A DNA stretch of 64,000 bases, from the NCBI GenBank assembly GCA_001051155.2, contig JYIP02000002.1, positions 1,557,583 through 1,621,582 on the forward strand. The letters are read 5' to 3'. The position numbers and the translations under genes were made by a program. The DNA is from Chrysoporthe austroafricana (taxonomy: Eukaryota > Ascomycota > Sordariomycetes > Diaporthales > Cryphonectriaceae). The notes beneath the pieces were generated by a model. It worked only from the letters and a program-made list of their open reading frames with translations, ran no database searches and was not told where the DNA came from. Below, piece after piece: positions 10,178-22,199 of this stretch (position 1 is the stretch's first letter; each line of letters opens with the position of its first letter).

Positions 10178-11461
10178 ATGTCCACGACTACTCAAAGCGC
10201 AAGATTTTGCCCTCAAGTCAAACCGGGCATACCGAGATTGTTTCAGAATGACTTTACAATTTTCAATCCTATAGCTCACAAAATCACTGCCACGAAGCAC
10301 AAGCGAGGCAGGGATGTGGAAGAGGTACGTCGCATGACTTCATATCGGCCCTGGTTTCTTGCGACTTACTGATTCCAAGGTGACAACGGACTTGCTGAAC
10401 CTACAGCCAGCGGCTAATGAGTGGAGCCGAGTGAAAGAGCGGCTTGACAACGATAAGAGCTACAAGCTCCTGTTCATCGTTCGGCACGGCACGGCCGAGC
10501 ATAACCAGCGGCAGGACGCATGGGATCGCCGTCTATATGATGTAACTCTTTAAGCTCATTGGACCTCGGTTCCGATGCTTGAACACCATACATGCCTTTA
10601 AATGATGAGTGATTACTGACAGCGGTCCAGAGATACTCGGCCAAGAACTGGCATGGAGCAAACAAGGATTTATCGACAGCGGGCAAGATACAAGCTCGCG
10701 ATACTGCGCTCCGGCTGAAAGAGCATACGGGCGGCTTGGCGCCACGGAGCTTCTATGCCGGTCCGCACCAACGCTGCATCACCCAGGCCATCATCATGGC
10801 GAAGACGCTTGGCGAAAACGCCAACCCGCCCGTGGTCACGGTTATGGATGAGATGAGGGAGTGGATGGGCTATGGCCACGATGAGGTAACAGACTGCCGA
10901 GGCACGAGAACGCAGATCCGCACCCGTGCTCGAGACGAGGGCGCTGTCGTTGTGTTTGGGGGCGAGCGCTTTCCCGAGAAAGACGAGATGTTCGAGGAGC
11001 GGATACGGTCCGGCGCATCGGTTGAGGAGCTCTGGGTCGATGTTGACCAGCGCTGGCGGAAGGCCTTGGATTTCGTCTGGCGGGAGGATGATGAAAACAT
11101 CGTCTGCATCTGCGCAAACAACAGAACTCTGCAGTCGCTCCTTCGCCTTGTTGGATTCCCCTGTAGCGTGGCGACGCTGGAGGATGAATTCGGCATCCTC
11201 AACTTACAGAACTCGGCCGTGCTCCCACTCCTCGTCAAGAGGACTTTGACGAGAAAAGGGGAAGATGCTTGGGACAACGCATGCACTTACTGGAAGGAAA
11301 TAGAGAAGCCCATTATCATTGCACAGCGAGAGAAGGACTATGCGGAGGGTGAGCAGTTGGCCAGAAACATGTCTCATGATGATGCTAAGCAATTTATTCA
11401 GGAGCTAGGGCCCAGGGAACAGGAAGAGTTCAAGCTGCATCGTCTCGGGATGCGCTTCTGA
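10178..11461 (+). CDS. Histidine phosphatase/phosphoglycerate mutase-fold protein with altered active site
   Basis: Three exons (10178-10324, 10380-10541, 10631-11461) give 379 residues. The phosphatase signature RHGTAEHN follows a hydrophobic beta strand, with Arg84-His85-Gly86. DLSTAGKIQARD and the phosphate-binding arginine in FYAGPHQRC follow, then the acidic EMREWMGY block and the DCRGTR block. The block that normally carries the second catalytic histidine (consensus like ITAHSGAIRALL) reads CICANNRTLQSLL, so the histidine position is Asn266. The first, nucleophile histidine is intact. The protein may therefore be a weak phosphatase or a non-catalytic binding protein. The exon 3 acceptor (CGGTCCAG) was chosen because it alone restores the frame into DLSTAGK. 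The frame is open to the C-terminal LHRLGMRF, so the change is not simply decay. Confidence 0.8.
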
Positions 11462-14400
11462 TCGGTTTAGAGGCATTTGATAGATCGGTGGGTCTTGATA
11501 GACGCAGTGTGCGATTGCTTTACAACCCCTTCTTTTGTGACTCGCATGCGCGACATTGATGCTTTCTAGACGTAACGGCTGCTCTTGAATACTTATGCAT
11601 GGCATCACTTCTTCGGAGCCATCTGTATTCTGAACTTACTGAGATGGGTAACTCTTAGCAACTCTTTAAAAGCAAGCTAGTAAGTGGTTTAAGGACTATA
11701 GAGATCTTGGGGTTTCTTCTAATTACTCTAGCAGCCGGTACTATCTAAGTGAGTACTAGGATAGAGTCTTTGTAAGTGCTTAATAGTACCTTGCAGAATA
11801 CATAAGTAGTATATTTGCTTGACTATACCTCCACTTAATTGTTCCTGCAGCTGTGGCCCTGTGACTCAGCTCTAGTCAGGGCACATAGTGGACGAGACTC
11901 CCTGGGGCCTATAGGAACGATGATTCCCATAACGCTGGATGGAGAGGTATATGCAAATCGCACAGGTCAAAGCTGTTGGCCGCTAGGCATTTAGCGCTTA
12001 GGGTAAATACACTGATGGAGTGATTAACACATCTTGGTTGCTTGGGTACCGTAATAACGCTAGAGGCTGGGCTTCTCTCTATGAATTATGAAAACGAGAA
12101 TCTCGAATTGTGCTTGTCTGTGTCGTTTCTCCCAATGAACAGGAAGTCTGGCCAGATCTATAGTCTACTGGTCTGGACCCCGCCTTCGTTATTGCGATAC
12201 GCTTTACTGGTCTTGCGTTCTGGCCACCCTACGAACAATCTTCCGGCCTGTACACGTGTACAGGCGATGATCGCAAGGCGGTAACTTAATTCACCTCTAC
12301 GGCAGGAGACAGACGGATCGCTTCCTTGGCTTATAGCCTCTCTTTCTCGTGTGTGGCAATGGGGCCTCACCGCCGCAACGTCGGGAAGGGCGTTATTCCC
12401 ATGGGGGGTAATCGTGGAGGGATGCGAAGAGGGATCCGGCCGGAGTTCCCTTGCATTTCTGAACCCGTTGCTCAGCGCTACACATTTCAATAGTCCGGTA
12501 TGGAAAAGACAAGAACCAAATCTCTGGAGGGCCTTCCCCTTTCTTCTGTTTTCTTTTCTTTTCTTTTCTTTTCTTGCTTTCTTCTACTGCCTTCCTCTTT
12601 GGAAGATTTTGCCAGGATAGCCCGACTCGTGTGACCCATGATATTGTCAGAACCTACGTACCTGTTGGTGTTCTCCAGATTACCGAATGCGTCGACGTGC
12701 TTCCCCGGAAGACCCTGAGGTCGCCCCCAGGCGCCACCCTGTCATCGCTCTCGGGCGAGTGTGGCCTGTCATCCGGCGCACACCGCACGCCGTAGTGGAG
12801 CGGCCAGAGGCACGCACAAGGGCCAGATTGGGCGGTGGTTGCGTCGACCACCCGGCGCCCGAAGGGGGGCAGTTTTAGGTCGGACGTCGACCCCTGAGAA
12901 CGCCGCACGTGGACCCTGGCCACATTTGCTGACTGCATGCATAGAAGCACCATCGGTGTCACCTTCTTGGGGGGAGTTGGGGGCCGAGGAGGGGGCACCT
13001 CTACCCAGTAGAGCGAGCAGGGCGCTAGATGGGGCTTTTGCTACCCGCCGCCGCCGCCGCCGTCGCAGCGACAACACTCATTTCCGCGCGACGGTCGAAT
13101 TCCGCATTGGCAGGGCAAGGTTCACCAGCGGTCTCTGTGGGCGGGGAGGAGGAGGAGGCCCTGCGCGTTGATGCGTAGGGATCTCGCCAAGAACCTATCT
13201 CCAAAAGCTACTCTGCAGCAGTAGGTTATGTAGGTATGTGCAGGCGGGTATAAGGGATGGTTCCTGTGGCGCCGGGGCGCGGGCGGACAGGAGTAATAAG
13301 GGTGGTGGCATCCGGGTGGCCTCGATGCCGACGCAAGTGCGCTGCAAGCTCATTCGCCGGGTGTTTCATTGAAGGGCTCGCACCTCCAGGCTGAAGCGTC
13401 ACCGCGGGCTGCGAAGGATCCGGGTAGTGTGCGCCCCGGGCCAACGAGGTCTCGCGCACGGCACGGGGGAGGTGTGGTGACACGACAGGCACGTGCAGAC
13501 CGAGCGCGCGACCAGGCGGGAGGGCCATGCATTTTGTGTGCTGCCCTGCTTCCCTGCTTCGTTCCTGGGCAGGTCTCCGGCGATGATGATGATGACTGTG
13601 CCTGGGGAACCCGCCCCCATGGCTCTCGGCGGCGGTTCTGCCACGGGGGCCAGGTATCGCGAGAGAGGGAGAGCGAGACCCAGGCCCAGACATAAACACA
13701 GACACATATACACATATACATACATACATAGCACACGAAGACACGAGGGAGAAGACCTTCCGGATTTAGGACGGCCTCATTTAAGGGCTCGGGCAGGCTG
13801 AATCGGGTTGTGGTTTAGCGAGATCCTTCCGGATCATTGGCTCGGCTCTTCTTCTTCTTCTTCTTCCTCGCCGTCGTCCTCCTCCCTTGTCAAATTACTT
13901 GGCTGTCGATCCGAGTCCTGCTGCACCATATATGTACGAGTATGACATGTCCTGGCGTGGCCTGCCCAGCCTGCACCGTTGCGTTTTGACTTCTCACGTC
14001 TCGACGCCGAAGGATTCGGTGTGGGTGGCGTGCGAGGGCGATAGGGCTGCCTGCCCGGCCTGCGATTTGGCCGAGACGCCCAGCAGCGCTTTCCGCTGTG
14101 ACGTAGCATCGTAGTATCGAGACGGGGAAGTTCGCGCGAGCGTGTGCGAGGCGTGCGGCGGGCGGCGTGTTTGAGCTGGACGGCGGGCGGCCCCCAAGGC
14201 TGTCTGCTTGTCTGTTCGAGCGGCGACGGGTGACGCGTGAGTCCCACCGGCGCTGGACGCATATCATCTCCCGATGCCCCCATTCCAACCCACCCCTCCC
14301 ATCCTCGCCGCCGCCTCCCCCCAAAGACTGAATCCCCTGATCCGCTCGAGATGCCGTTGGGAAGCCCAGGTCGAGACACGGTACCTAGCAGGCGGATGCC

Positions 14401-15804
14401 CGGTGGCACGCTACCCCACATCTACGTACAAAAGTTCCAACTCATTATTCGCTGGGTCCCACCCGCGCTGGCGCTCGGCCACAAGCGAGTTCAGCCCAGC
14501 AGCCAGGCGCCGGGGTCCCCTCCCCTCTACCACAGTACCGCAGCGCCGCAAGCGAATATGGGTCTGCCCCTCGAGGGCCCGGGCCTCGCCCAGTCTCCCC
14601 GGCCGTCGGAGGTTGCTATGCGATCCGAGTCCTGGGCTCAGCTCCCGGGTCTCGACGATCTGCGCGAGCCGAGAAGCGGGAGGTCTGCTGCGACGGTGCT
14701 GGGCGTAATACCTGGTAGCGCGCTGGATCCCTTCTGCAATCAGTGGGTGAGTGACCACGGCGACTTGCGGGTGGGACCGCTGCTGATCACGAAATAGGCA
14801 GCGCTTCCGGTAGTCTCCCTCAGCCTACTGGCCTACCCGGTACTAGAGCCTGCAGCAGGTCGGCCAATATTCCCCCCCCAAACCAACAGCGCACCTGGAA
14901 CAGCACCAAAAAAGAGTGCTCTCCTGCCCTGTAACCCAGCGGCGCCCAGCGCTACCTGTCTTGTCTGTGTGCTGTCTGAGTCTGCGCCCGCGCCTGCGTC
15001 TGTAGTGGCCCTGGCCCTGGCCCCGGCCCTGGCCCTCTCCCTCACCCTCTCCCTCATCCTCACCCGCACCCTCACACCTCACCCTTGCCCTTGCGCCTCT
15101 CCTCAGTCGAGTCCTCGTGCTTGGGGACGATCGCACCACTCTTGCCCGCTACCCTAGCCCAAAGTAGCGGGTCCGGCCTCTTTCTTCTTCTATCTTTCTC
15201 CTCTTCTTTGCCCGCCTCCGCAGTTTTGGTCCCTCCGACAACCATAGCAGGCACAAATTCACTATACCACCAACCGCCCACCGCCCAATCTACGCCGCCA
15301 GTTGCCCTCCCTCTTGACCACAACCTACACCTGCCTCACCACTCGACTCGAGCTCCTCTGCTTCCGCCGACTCGGGATCGTCTCGACCGACCTCCCTCGC
15401 TCGCTCGCACGCACGCTCGCACGCACGCTCGCACGCACGCACGCTCATACGCAGCCCGCCCGCTGCGTCCGCCCACGAGAGCAGTGCAATCCCTGGTGTC
15501 TGCTGTGTACGGTGCGCTTGGGGTGCGGCCCGGCCTGGCCACGACTTGGTGCTGGTATGTGACAGCTCATGACCTGGCCCACGGCCTCTGAGATCCATCC
15601 TGCGGTGCAGAGCGTCCTCGGCAGCAGGGTCCGCGAACGAACGATCCTCGAGACTGACTCGCGATAGTTAGCTACCAGCAGAGCAGCTCCTACCGCTAGC
15701 TAGCGCGACGGGCACACCCGCCAGACCGACCGCATTCCCATCCTCGCACCGCCGCAGCTCTGGCGCTACCGGGGGCCCGCCGCCGCAACACGCACCCGGC
15801 CGCC
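11462..15804. other. Gene-poor 4.3 kb, GC-rich and microsatellite-rich from about 12.65 kb
   Basis: The first 1.1 kb is AT-leaning intergenic sequence ending in a (TTTTC)n run at about 12543-12575. From about 12.65 kb to 15.8 kb composition is strongly GC-rich, with many overlapping long open frames on both strands that are low-complexity (Arg, Pro, Gly, Ala) and show no domains; these are best explained by GC content. Simple repeats include (GCC)n near 13045-13066, (GAT)n near 13581-13593, an ACATATAC-type run near 13700-13735, (CTT)n near 13849-13868, a CCCTGG-type run near 15007-15055, and a GCTCGCACGCAC run near 15396-15450. The last kilobase probably contains the promoter and a long pyrimidine-rich leader for the gene at 15805. 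Confidence 0.5.
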
Positions 15805-16443
15805 ATGGGGTGCCTCACGTGGGGGAGGAAGAAGAGCAGCCTGCCGGCGCCGGCGCCGTTCGAGACGCCGCGGCTGGTGGAGATCTCGCCCGAGAGGCGG
15901 CAGACCATCCGGGCGACGACCGAGTTCAAGTGGCCCGCCCGGATCGGCGACATCGCGCCGACGTCGAGCGTGACGCACCTGCAGCAGGTGGTGCAGCAGC
16001 CGGTGCCCGAGAAGGAGGTGCTCGTGAGCACGCCGACGAGCTTCCGCAGCCCGCGCTCGCCCTCGCCGCTCCACATGATGCACCAGCACCTCCACCACGA
16101 GCACCACCACCAGCAGCCCGAGTACCACATCTCGCCGCAGGCGTACAGCTGTCAGCAGTGCGAGCAGGACCTACAGATTGAACAGTACCAGCAGCAGCTG
16201 AAGCAGCAGCAACAACAACTACGGCTACAACAGAAGAAGCCCAAATATCCGACCGGGTCTCAGCAACAACCCGCGGAACTACCACCGAACGACTTATCGG
16301 ATCTACATCCCCCGCCCCAGGAACTGCCTGCGGCAATACCGCCTATAGTCTTTGCCCAGGAGCTGGAGGGGACCTTGGTTATGCCGGTAACGAAGGCGAT
16401 ACCGAGGACGATACCGCGGAGCCGGTTTTCATATCAGACGTGA
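15805..16443 (+). CDS. Gln/His-rich protein with N-terminal Met-Gly-Cys acylation signature, unknown function
   Basis: A single exon of 212 residues with a strong start context (GCCGCCATGG). The protein begins MGCLTWGRKKSS: Gly2 could be N-myristoylated and Cys3 palmitoylated, and the following Arg-Lys-Lys favours membrane binding. A short conserved-looking block (ETPRLVEISPERRQTIRA then FKWPARIGDIAP) follows. The rest is disordered: a His-rich stretch (HMMHQHLHHEHHHQQ), a poly-Gln coiled-coil-like segment (QQQLKQQQQQLRLQQKK), Pro-rich sequence, and a C-terminal LVMPVTKAIPRTIPRSRFSY. I do not recognise a family. The gene follows a long GC-rich leader region, as is common for fungal regulators. 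Function is unknown; a peripheral membrane protein is an inference from the N-terminus. Confidence 0.7.
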   Translation: MGCLTWGRKKSSLPAPAPFETPRLVEISPERRQTIRATTEFKWPARIGDIAPTSSVTHLQQVVQQPVPEKEVLVSTPTSFRSPRSPSPLHMMHQHLHHEHHHQQPEYHISPQAYSCQQCEQDLQIEQYQQQLKQQQQQLRLQQKKPKYPTGSQQQPAELPPNDLSDLHPPPQELPAAIPPIVFAQELEGTLVMPVTKAIPRTIPRSRFSYQT

Positions 16444-17555
16444 CGAGCGCCGGGACAGTGTCGGGCGTACACTGATGTTGATGACTTCATGCATGTATTT
16501 GTATATAGCCGAATGTTTTCGTATAGCAGCATAGCATGGCGAGGCGGGAGTTCCTGAGTATAGCCTGTTTGATACCTCAAACTGAATTCTGAATATATCT
16601 TCACTTTGTCTCGCGTTCTGCGATGGGCCGCCCCGGTGAGATGACTGGTTTTCTCCTGTTAAATCGCGCGGTATGCTGGCAGAGGCATGCGGTCTACGGG
16701 TGCGAACCATCTCGCAGCAAGTTTGATGCGGCTTGCTCTGGCGTTTGAGATCATCGCTGTCTGGCAAAGCGGTTCAACCTCGAGGCTTGCTGTCTCGTTG
16801 CCGTGAGGCATGCAGGTCCCTGGGGTCAGCCTTGTGAGCTCTCGTCTGGGCCGTGGATGACGTTGTAATTCCGTTGACTGGAGATCTCCATCAAAGCCAA
16901 GCCAGGAATCCATCCATCCACCCGGCACGGCTCAATGCTGGCCAGGCACCCACCATCTCGAAATACTCACGGCCCAGGTGGGAAACTTGGCCGGCTCCAC
17001 AAGGATTAACGGGGGTTCCTCCGAGGTCCTCTAATGCTTAATCGTACGATGACATCAGTGGACAATGGAAGCGCAGGACGCCCTAGCAGGAGACAGCAGG
17101 GCAGCGCAGCATGCAGGCCTACTCTCTGGCATGTCTCCTCTGCTCTCTTGTCGTGTTATCGGCAGCTTTGTTCAGTGGGCGAGTTGGCCAATCTCGAGCC
17201 AGGTACCTGTAGCAGTACGTAGCAGTACTGTGCAGTTCGCCCTAGGCAGCGTGGTCCTGATCCTGCCCGTCCCCACTAGCCTGGCCCGCCACGTTTTCTC
17301 CAGGGGTGTGGGTGGCCTGGCGTGCCTGGCCTCCAGGGACCTACCCCACTACGCCCAGCGCGCGGCTCTCGAAGCGAATCCTCGCCAAATTTTCGACGAG
17401 CTTGTTTGCGAAGCCCGATCTTGTCACATCCTCCGGGCTGACAGCACTGCCTCGCCAAATCCAACCTCGTCTCTTCTCGCCAGGCTCCCTTCCAATTCTT
17501 TTAATTACCGCCGCACGGAGGAGAACACCCCGCCTGCCACATCACGCCGCCCAAG
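16444..17555. other. Intergenic, 1.1 kb
   Basis: This lies between the Met-Gly-Cys protein gene and RPC37, both rightward. I see no gene. A short CATC repeat lies near 16907-16920. The region from about 17450 on is probably the RPC37 promoter and leader. Confidence 0.55.
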
Positions 17556-18872
17556 ATGAACCTCGACCCCACGCCCATCGACCCGGCCCTCTCGCCGCAC
17601 TCCTCCCAGACCATGAACGGCGGCGACGAGGACGACCCCGTCGTCGCCACGTTCAACATCCTCCTGAAGCCCCCGCTCGCCGCCAACCGCCGCGTCCTGA
17701 TCCTCGAGCACCCCAACAAGTCCGACGGCAAGAAGCCGCCCCGCGCGCCCATGGAGCTGCGCGTCAAGCCCGCCACCGGCATGGTCGAGGTCGACTACCC
17801 TGTCGACTACAACACCGCCTACGACCACGCCAAGGGCCTGAACTGGGGCACCAACCTGCACAGGAGCACCGAGGCCAAGAAGGGCGGGAGCCACGGCCTC
17901 GCGGGTGGCTTCGGCGTGGGCGCGCCCCCGCCGCGGGTCAGGGCGGCCGCGGGCGGCAGGGGCGACGAGGTCCTGGACATGGGCATGGATTGGGGCGAGG
18001 CCCTGCGGCGGGACTTGGTGCTTAGGACGCAGACGTTGGGCGGCCAGACGCCGGACGTGAGCGCCGAGAGCAAGTACATGGTTGGTGTCTTCGCTGGAAG
18101 TACGTGATGGCCCTCTTCTACCTCAACGGCCTTCCCTCCCCCTCCCTCTTTCAGTACTCGCTGCACGATCGCAGGCGCTGACTCAATTGGTGCACCAGGC
18201 AACCTCCACCTCACCCCCGCGTCGTCCCTCGTCCACCTCCGCCCCCAGCTCCACCACATCGACGCGACGACCGAGCAGGAGCGCCTGGCCCGCGGCGCCG
18301 GCGCGGCGGGCGCCGCCGCTGCACCCAAGGAGGCCGCGCGCGCGATCCACATGACCATCAAGCAGACCAAGGACGGCGACGAGGAGATCGTGCAAGAGAC
18401 GATGGCGGACCGGCTCCGCAAGGTGCAGACGGAGCCGTGGCGGCGCATGCGCTACGTGCACGACGAGGCGATGGACAGCTGGGCGGTGAGCGAGGAGACC
18501 CTGTACCTGCGGGGCCCCGGGGGCGGCGCGGCACCCGCAATTGGCAAGCAGCCGGAGGGCGAGGGCATGGTCGCCGCTGCGGTGGTGAACGAGCACGGCA
18601 TCGCGGAGCTGGCGGAGCAGGTGGCCGCGCTGCGGACGGGCATGGACGAGGATGGGATGCTGGAGACGACGAGCGGCATCGTCAAGGAGAGGATCTCGGA
18701 CGACGAGCCCGCGCAGCCTGCCTCGTCGGCCAGCGGAAAGAAGGGGAAGGGCAAGGCCGCGGATGCGGGAACGGGCGGCAAGCCGGCTGGACGTGCGAAG
18801 ACGACGCCCGCCGCACGACGGGGTAAGAAAGAGCCCACCACAACCAACGAGGCTACCAAGGCGGGGTCTTGA
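17556..18872 (+). CDS. rpc37: RNA polymerase III subunit C5 (RPC37)
   Basis: Two exons (17556-18099 and 18199-18872) give 405 residues. RPC37 dimerises with RPC53 on the Pol III core in the nucleus, acting in initiation, termination and reinitiation of tRNA and 5S genes. The Sin-like/RPC5 domain is visible as DDPVVATFNILLKPPL, RRVLILEHPNK, PMELRVKPATGMVEVDYPVD, then LHLTPASSLVHLRPQLHHID after the intron, and MTIKQTKDGDEE and EPWRRMRYVHDE further on. A GTACGT donor and the acceptor after GTGCACC, with a CTGAC branch site 15 bp before it, give AGSNLHLTP; an earlier in-frame acceptor would add eight residues. The C-terminal 60 residues are Lys/Ala/Gly-rich and disordered. Confidence 0.87.
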
Positions 18873-19586
18873 ACGGGAGCTACGAAGGATTGCTTGTCAT
18901 GAGTAGGCGAGTGCTGATTTCTGAAGCCGGCGTTCCTGGTATTTAGGGTCATGATGGTTTACGTGATAGCATGAACATTCGGGGGCAGGTGCATACAATC
19001 GGCGTTCAGGTTGGTAGGGTAGAAATGGCCAGATGTAGATACCCGCCACTCATGTACGAGACCATGGGAGGAAATGCTACCTAATAAAAAGTTAAAGGGA
19101 GGATCGCAGCAAAAAAAATTGACTTCATTGAATGGATGCCATGGTGGTTGATCGTGACAATCCATCTTGGCTTTTTGTTGGTGCCTCTCCATATGGGCAC
19201 AATTTCCCAAATCCCGCTTCTCGCTACTCTACATGGGTATGTACTCGATGTGAGCCTGCCGCCCCTCGCTCTTGATGGACATTACCGCACCAGACCTGAA
19301 CCATAAACCACCCCCGATACTATCAAGTCTTGATGCCGCATGAAAATGCACCACGACCATGCCGCTGTTTTACATTCCGTCGAGAACGGAATTCGTAACC
19401 CTTCGTCATCGTCCGCGGTTCTATCCGTTGTCCGCAACAAGAATCGTCAGTGCAGTCTTGCCCTCGTTTCTAGAGGCTGTCGTAGTGGTCTTTGCCATCT
19501 CACAAAACCGCCAAAAGTGGTCGTGGTGAACCATCACATGCCGAAAGCCGAGGTAATCTGTCCCGGTCGGCGGACCTTTGGGTGGT
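18873..19586. other. Convergent intergenic region, 714 bp
   Basis: RPC37 and PAT1 end towards each other here. I see no gene; it should hold both 3' untranslated regions. Confidence 0.6.
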
Positions 19587-22199
19587 CTATCCGAGAAGTG
19601 ACACGTCGAGGCCGATGGCCTGCATGAACAGGTTGACATTAGCAAGGCGCTGTACTGCAAGGTCTTGCGGCAGAGTCTTCGCGACTTCAACAGTTCCGAG
19701 CACGCGTTCCTTGACGGCAACAACAAGGCGCTGCTGCTGCTCAGCATTGGCCCCGATACCAAGAGCAGCCAGGAGCTGCCAGACGTAGCCGTCCTCGCCC
19801 GACGCAGGTGTTCCAGGGAAGATATGTGGAAGTGTTGGCTCCAGCTGGTTGAAGAAGTTTGAGTAGTTACGCTCCCTGCGTTAAAATCCATTAGCAAGGC
19901 ACGCGTCATTCGAAGAAGAATTCAGTACTCACCATGCACCACCATCCTGAGCCCGGATGGCATCTCTACCACCAGCTGTCTGGATCATGATCTCTGCGCG
20001 GCTGAGAATCATGGTCAGGAAGCTAACTCCAACACGAGTTCTGGCGACGAGGTCCACGTTGACTTCGGAGCAGAATAGACCCAGTATCCCGGTGATCATG
20101 TCCAGACCAAGCTCTCCCATGAAGACGAACAATGTGTTGCACACGGCAACGCTGAAGAGCTCGATGTCCTCTCGGAGCTTAGCGTCGAGGTTGATGTGCC
20201 CATCAGTGACTGAGCCACGTCGAACAACATCAAATTTGTCGAGGTTCACGATGATGATAGTAAGAATCGTTGTGCGCTGCTCGAGGTTGACGTGTCGGAA
20301 GACGCGGGTAACGGCCTTTTTGCCCTTGGCAGTCTCCAGCATTGCAATGAAAGGGTGGATAGCAGCACCAGCGGGCACAAGTTCGTGGATCTTGAGTTCA
20401 CGCCAAAGTCTCTCGTTGAGCTTCCGGCTCGTCTCCTGCCAGGCAACATGTTGCTCAATCAGCTCAGTGTTGCCTTCGTCAGCCACAGGTGGCGGCATCA
20501 AGCGCTCATGATCCTCCAACCTCATCAACGTGTCATAGACTTTCTCAACATCAGCGAGAACTGCCCTCTTATTGTAGCTGGAGCTAGCACTGTGGGACTT
20601 ATGCGGAGTGCCCTGGCGGTTGGCGTCACCACTGCTCTCGTTGCGCTTGATGTTCAAAAGGGGTTTCGGGGTCTTTGCATTGCTGAATGAGATCTTTCCA
20701 AGACTGCCCTCGATGACGAGCTGCGAATTCTTAGGCTTGTTCTTGGCTGCCTCTACAGCCCGCTGGACCTGCTGCTCCATGCGTTGCATGTGATTCTCAG
20801 GACCACCGCGGTGACGACGGTTCCCACCTTGGCGGTTACCGGTCTGGTAAAGGTAGGTCTGCGCGAAATTGCTCAACGGTTGACTGGGATTCTGGCGTTG
20901 ACCACCACGAATTTGATTGTGGACCTGGTAGTAGAAATCCTCCGCGAGAGCCTCGTCGGTGCCGTGATCCGCCGGGTTGCCTGTAGCCGCGACAAGCTGT
21001 TGCAGTTGGATGCGAGTGATGAAGTTCTTGTCGTGAGGCGTCATAATGCCGTTATCGCGAGACAAGAGGAAAATCTTGTGGTTGCGTTTGGCCCGTCGTG
21101 CCTCCTGCTCAAGATAAGCAGCTTTCTCCGTCTCAGAGAGCTGAGCCAGCTGTGCTGGGTGAGTAATGATGGGCTGGCGGCCGATAGATCCCTGAGGCTG
21201 GTGAGCGGGATGAGTCGGGTAACCTTGTGGCCCCATGCGAGCGCTGTCTCCAGAGTTGCGATTAGGATTCTGCAAAATTTGCGTAGGTTGGATCTGCTGG
21301 GGGACCTGTTGACGCTGCTGAATCATCGGGCTCGGGGCGCTCGGTATGGTCGGGTGAGGCTGCTGAGACTTGGATTGGGGTCGCTGGAGTATCTGCACGG
21401 GATGGCCAGGGCCAGGATACTGAGAGGCCTGGTTAGGCTGCTGCTGGTCAGCGACATGGGTGGTGTGCTGCTCAATGCGATTAGGCCGAGAGTAGAAATC
21501 GTTGTGCTCGAAACCGCCCTGGACTGATTGTTGCATCTGAGGCTGCTGCTGCATGGGCTGCTGGGGAGGAGCCTGTGCGGCGGCGGTAGCATTGGCCTGC
21601 GCCTGCTTCTTTGCCTGTGCTTCAGCCCTCATCGCCGCCTCCACCTCTTCCAAGCTCATGACTTTGCGACCAGTAGCTGGAGCCGGTGCCGCAGCGTTCT
21701 GAGCAGGGGTAGGTGTCGGCTGTTTGGGAGCTACACCCCACAGGGTAGGGTCGACCTGGAGGTCCATGCTGGAATTCTGCGCCTCATATTTCTCGTATCC
21801 CGTGCGCACAGGTTTATAAGCTGGCTGGGCGTACCCGTAGGATTGCATAGGCTGGGTCTGAACCGGGGCAGCGGGGACGGCCCTGGTAGTGGGATTGTTG
21901 CGACTGTAAAGAAGGTGCTCCTCGTCAATGGCACTGGAGACCTGAGCGGTTCGGCCGAAGAAGTCGAAGTCTTTGCCGATAGCACCGCCGCTTGGACCAG
22001 CATCCCCGCCAAAGGTGTCATCGTTGAGCTCGTCACCAGCTTCCTCGAGCTGATCGCCCAAGCCATCGTATGTATCTTCGAAGTCAACAGACTCTCCACC
22101 GGTTTCCTGTTGACCAAGACCGGCGAAGGGATCATTGCCCTGGGAAAAGCCAGGCGCAGCCCTGTTGTGGCCTGACGTGTCAAAGCCGAAGAAGGACAT
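19587..22199 (-). CDS. pat1: Pat1, activator of mRNA decapping
   Basis: Two exons (19933-22199 and 19587-19875) encode 851 residues. Pat1 links deadenylated mRNA, the Lsm1-7 ring, the helicase Dhh1 and the decapping enzyme in cytoplasmic P-bodies. The N-terminus MSFFGFDTSG begins the conserved helicase-binding region, followed by acidic sequence (DTYDGLGDQLEE), DFFGRTAQVSS, a long Gln/Pro-rich disordered part, the middle-domain block MTPHDKNFITRIQLQQL with DDFY-like EDFYYQVHNQI, and an Arg/Gly-rich GGNRRHRGG. The C-terminal PatC helical domain begins around YDTLMRLEDHERL and ends in exon 2 at LFMQAIGLDVSLLG. The intron splits the Trp codon of GGAWERNYSNFF. A frame through the intron stops after GGAW, so the last 95 residues need splicing. 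Confidence 0.93.

Noticed and set aside
12687..14800. Many long overlapping frames on both strands (up to about 195 codons)
   Set aside because: All are low-complexity Arg/Pro/Gly/Ala sequence expected from high GC with few stop codons; none has a domain or consistent splice pattern.
19421..19909. 162-codon minus-strand frame downstream of the first PAT1 exon
   Set aside because: It is a shadow in the wrong frame of PAT1 exon 2, whose real frame continues the PatC domain.
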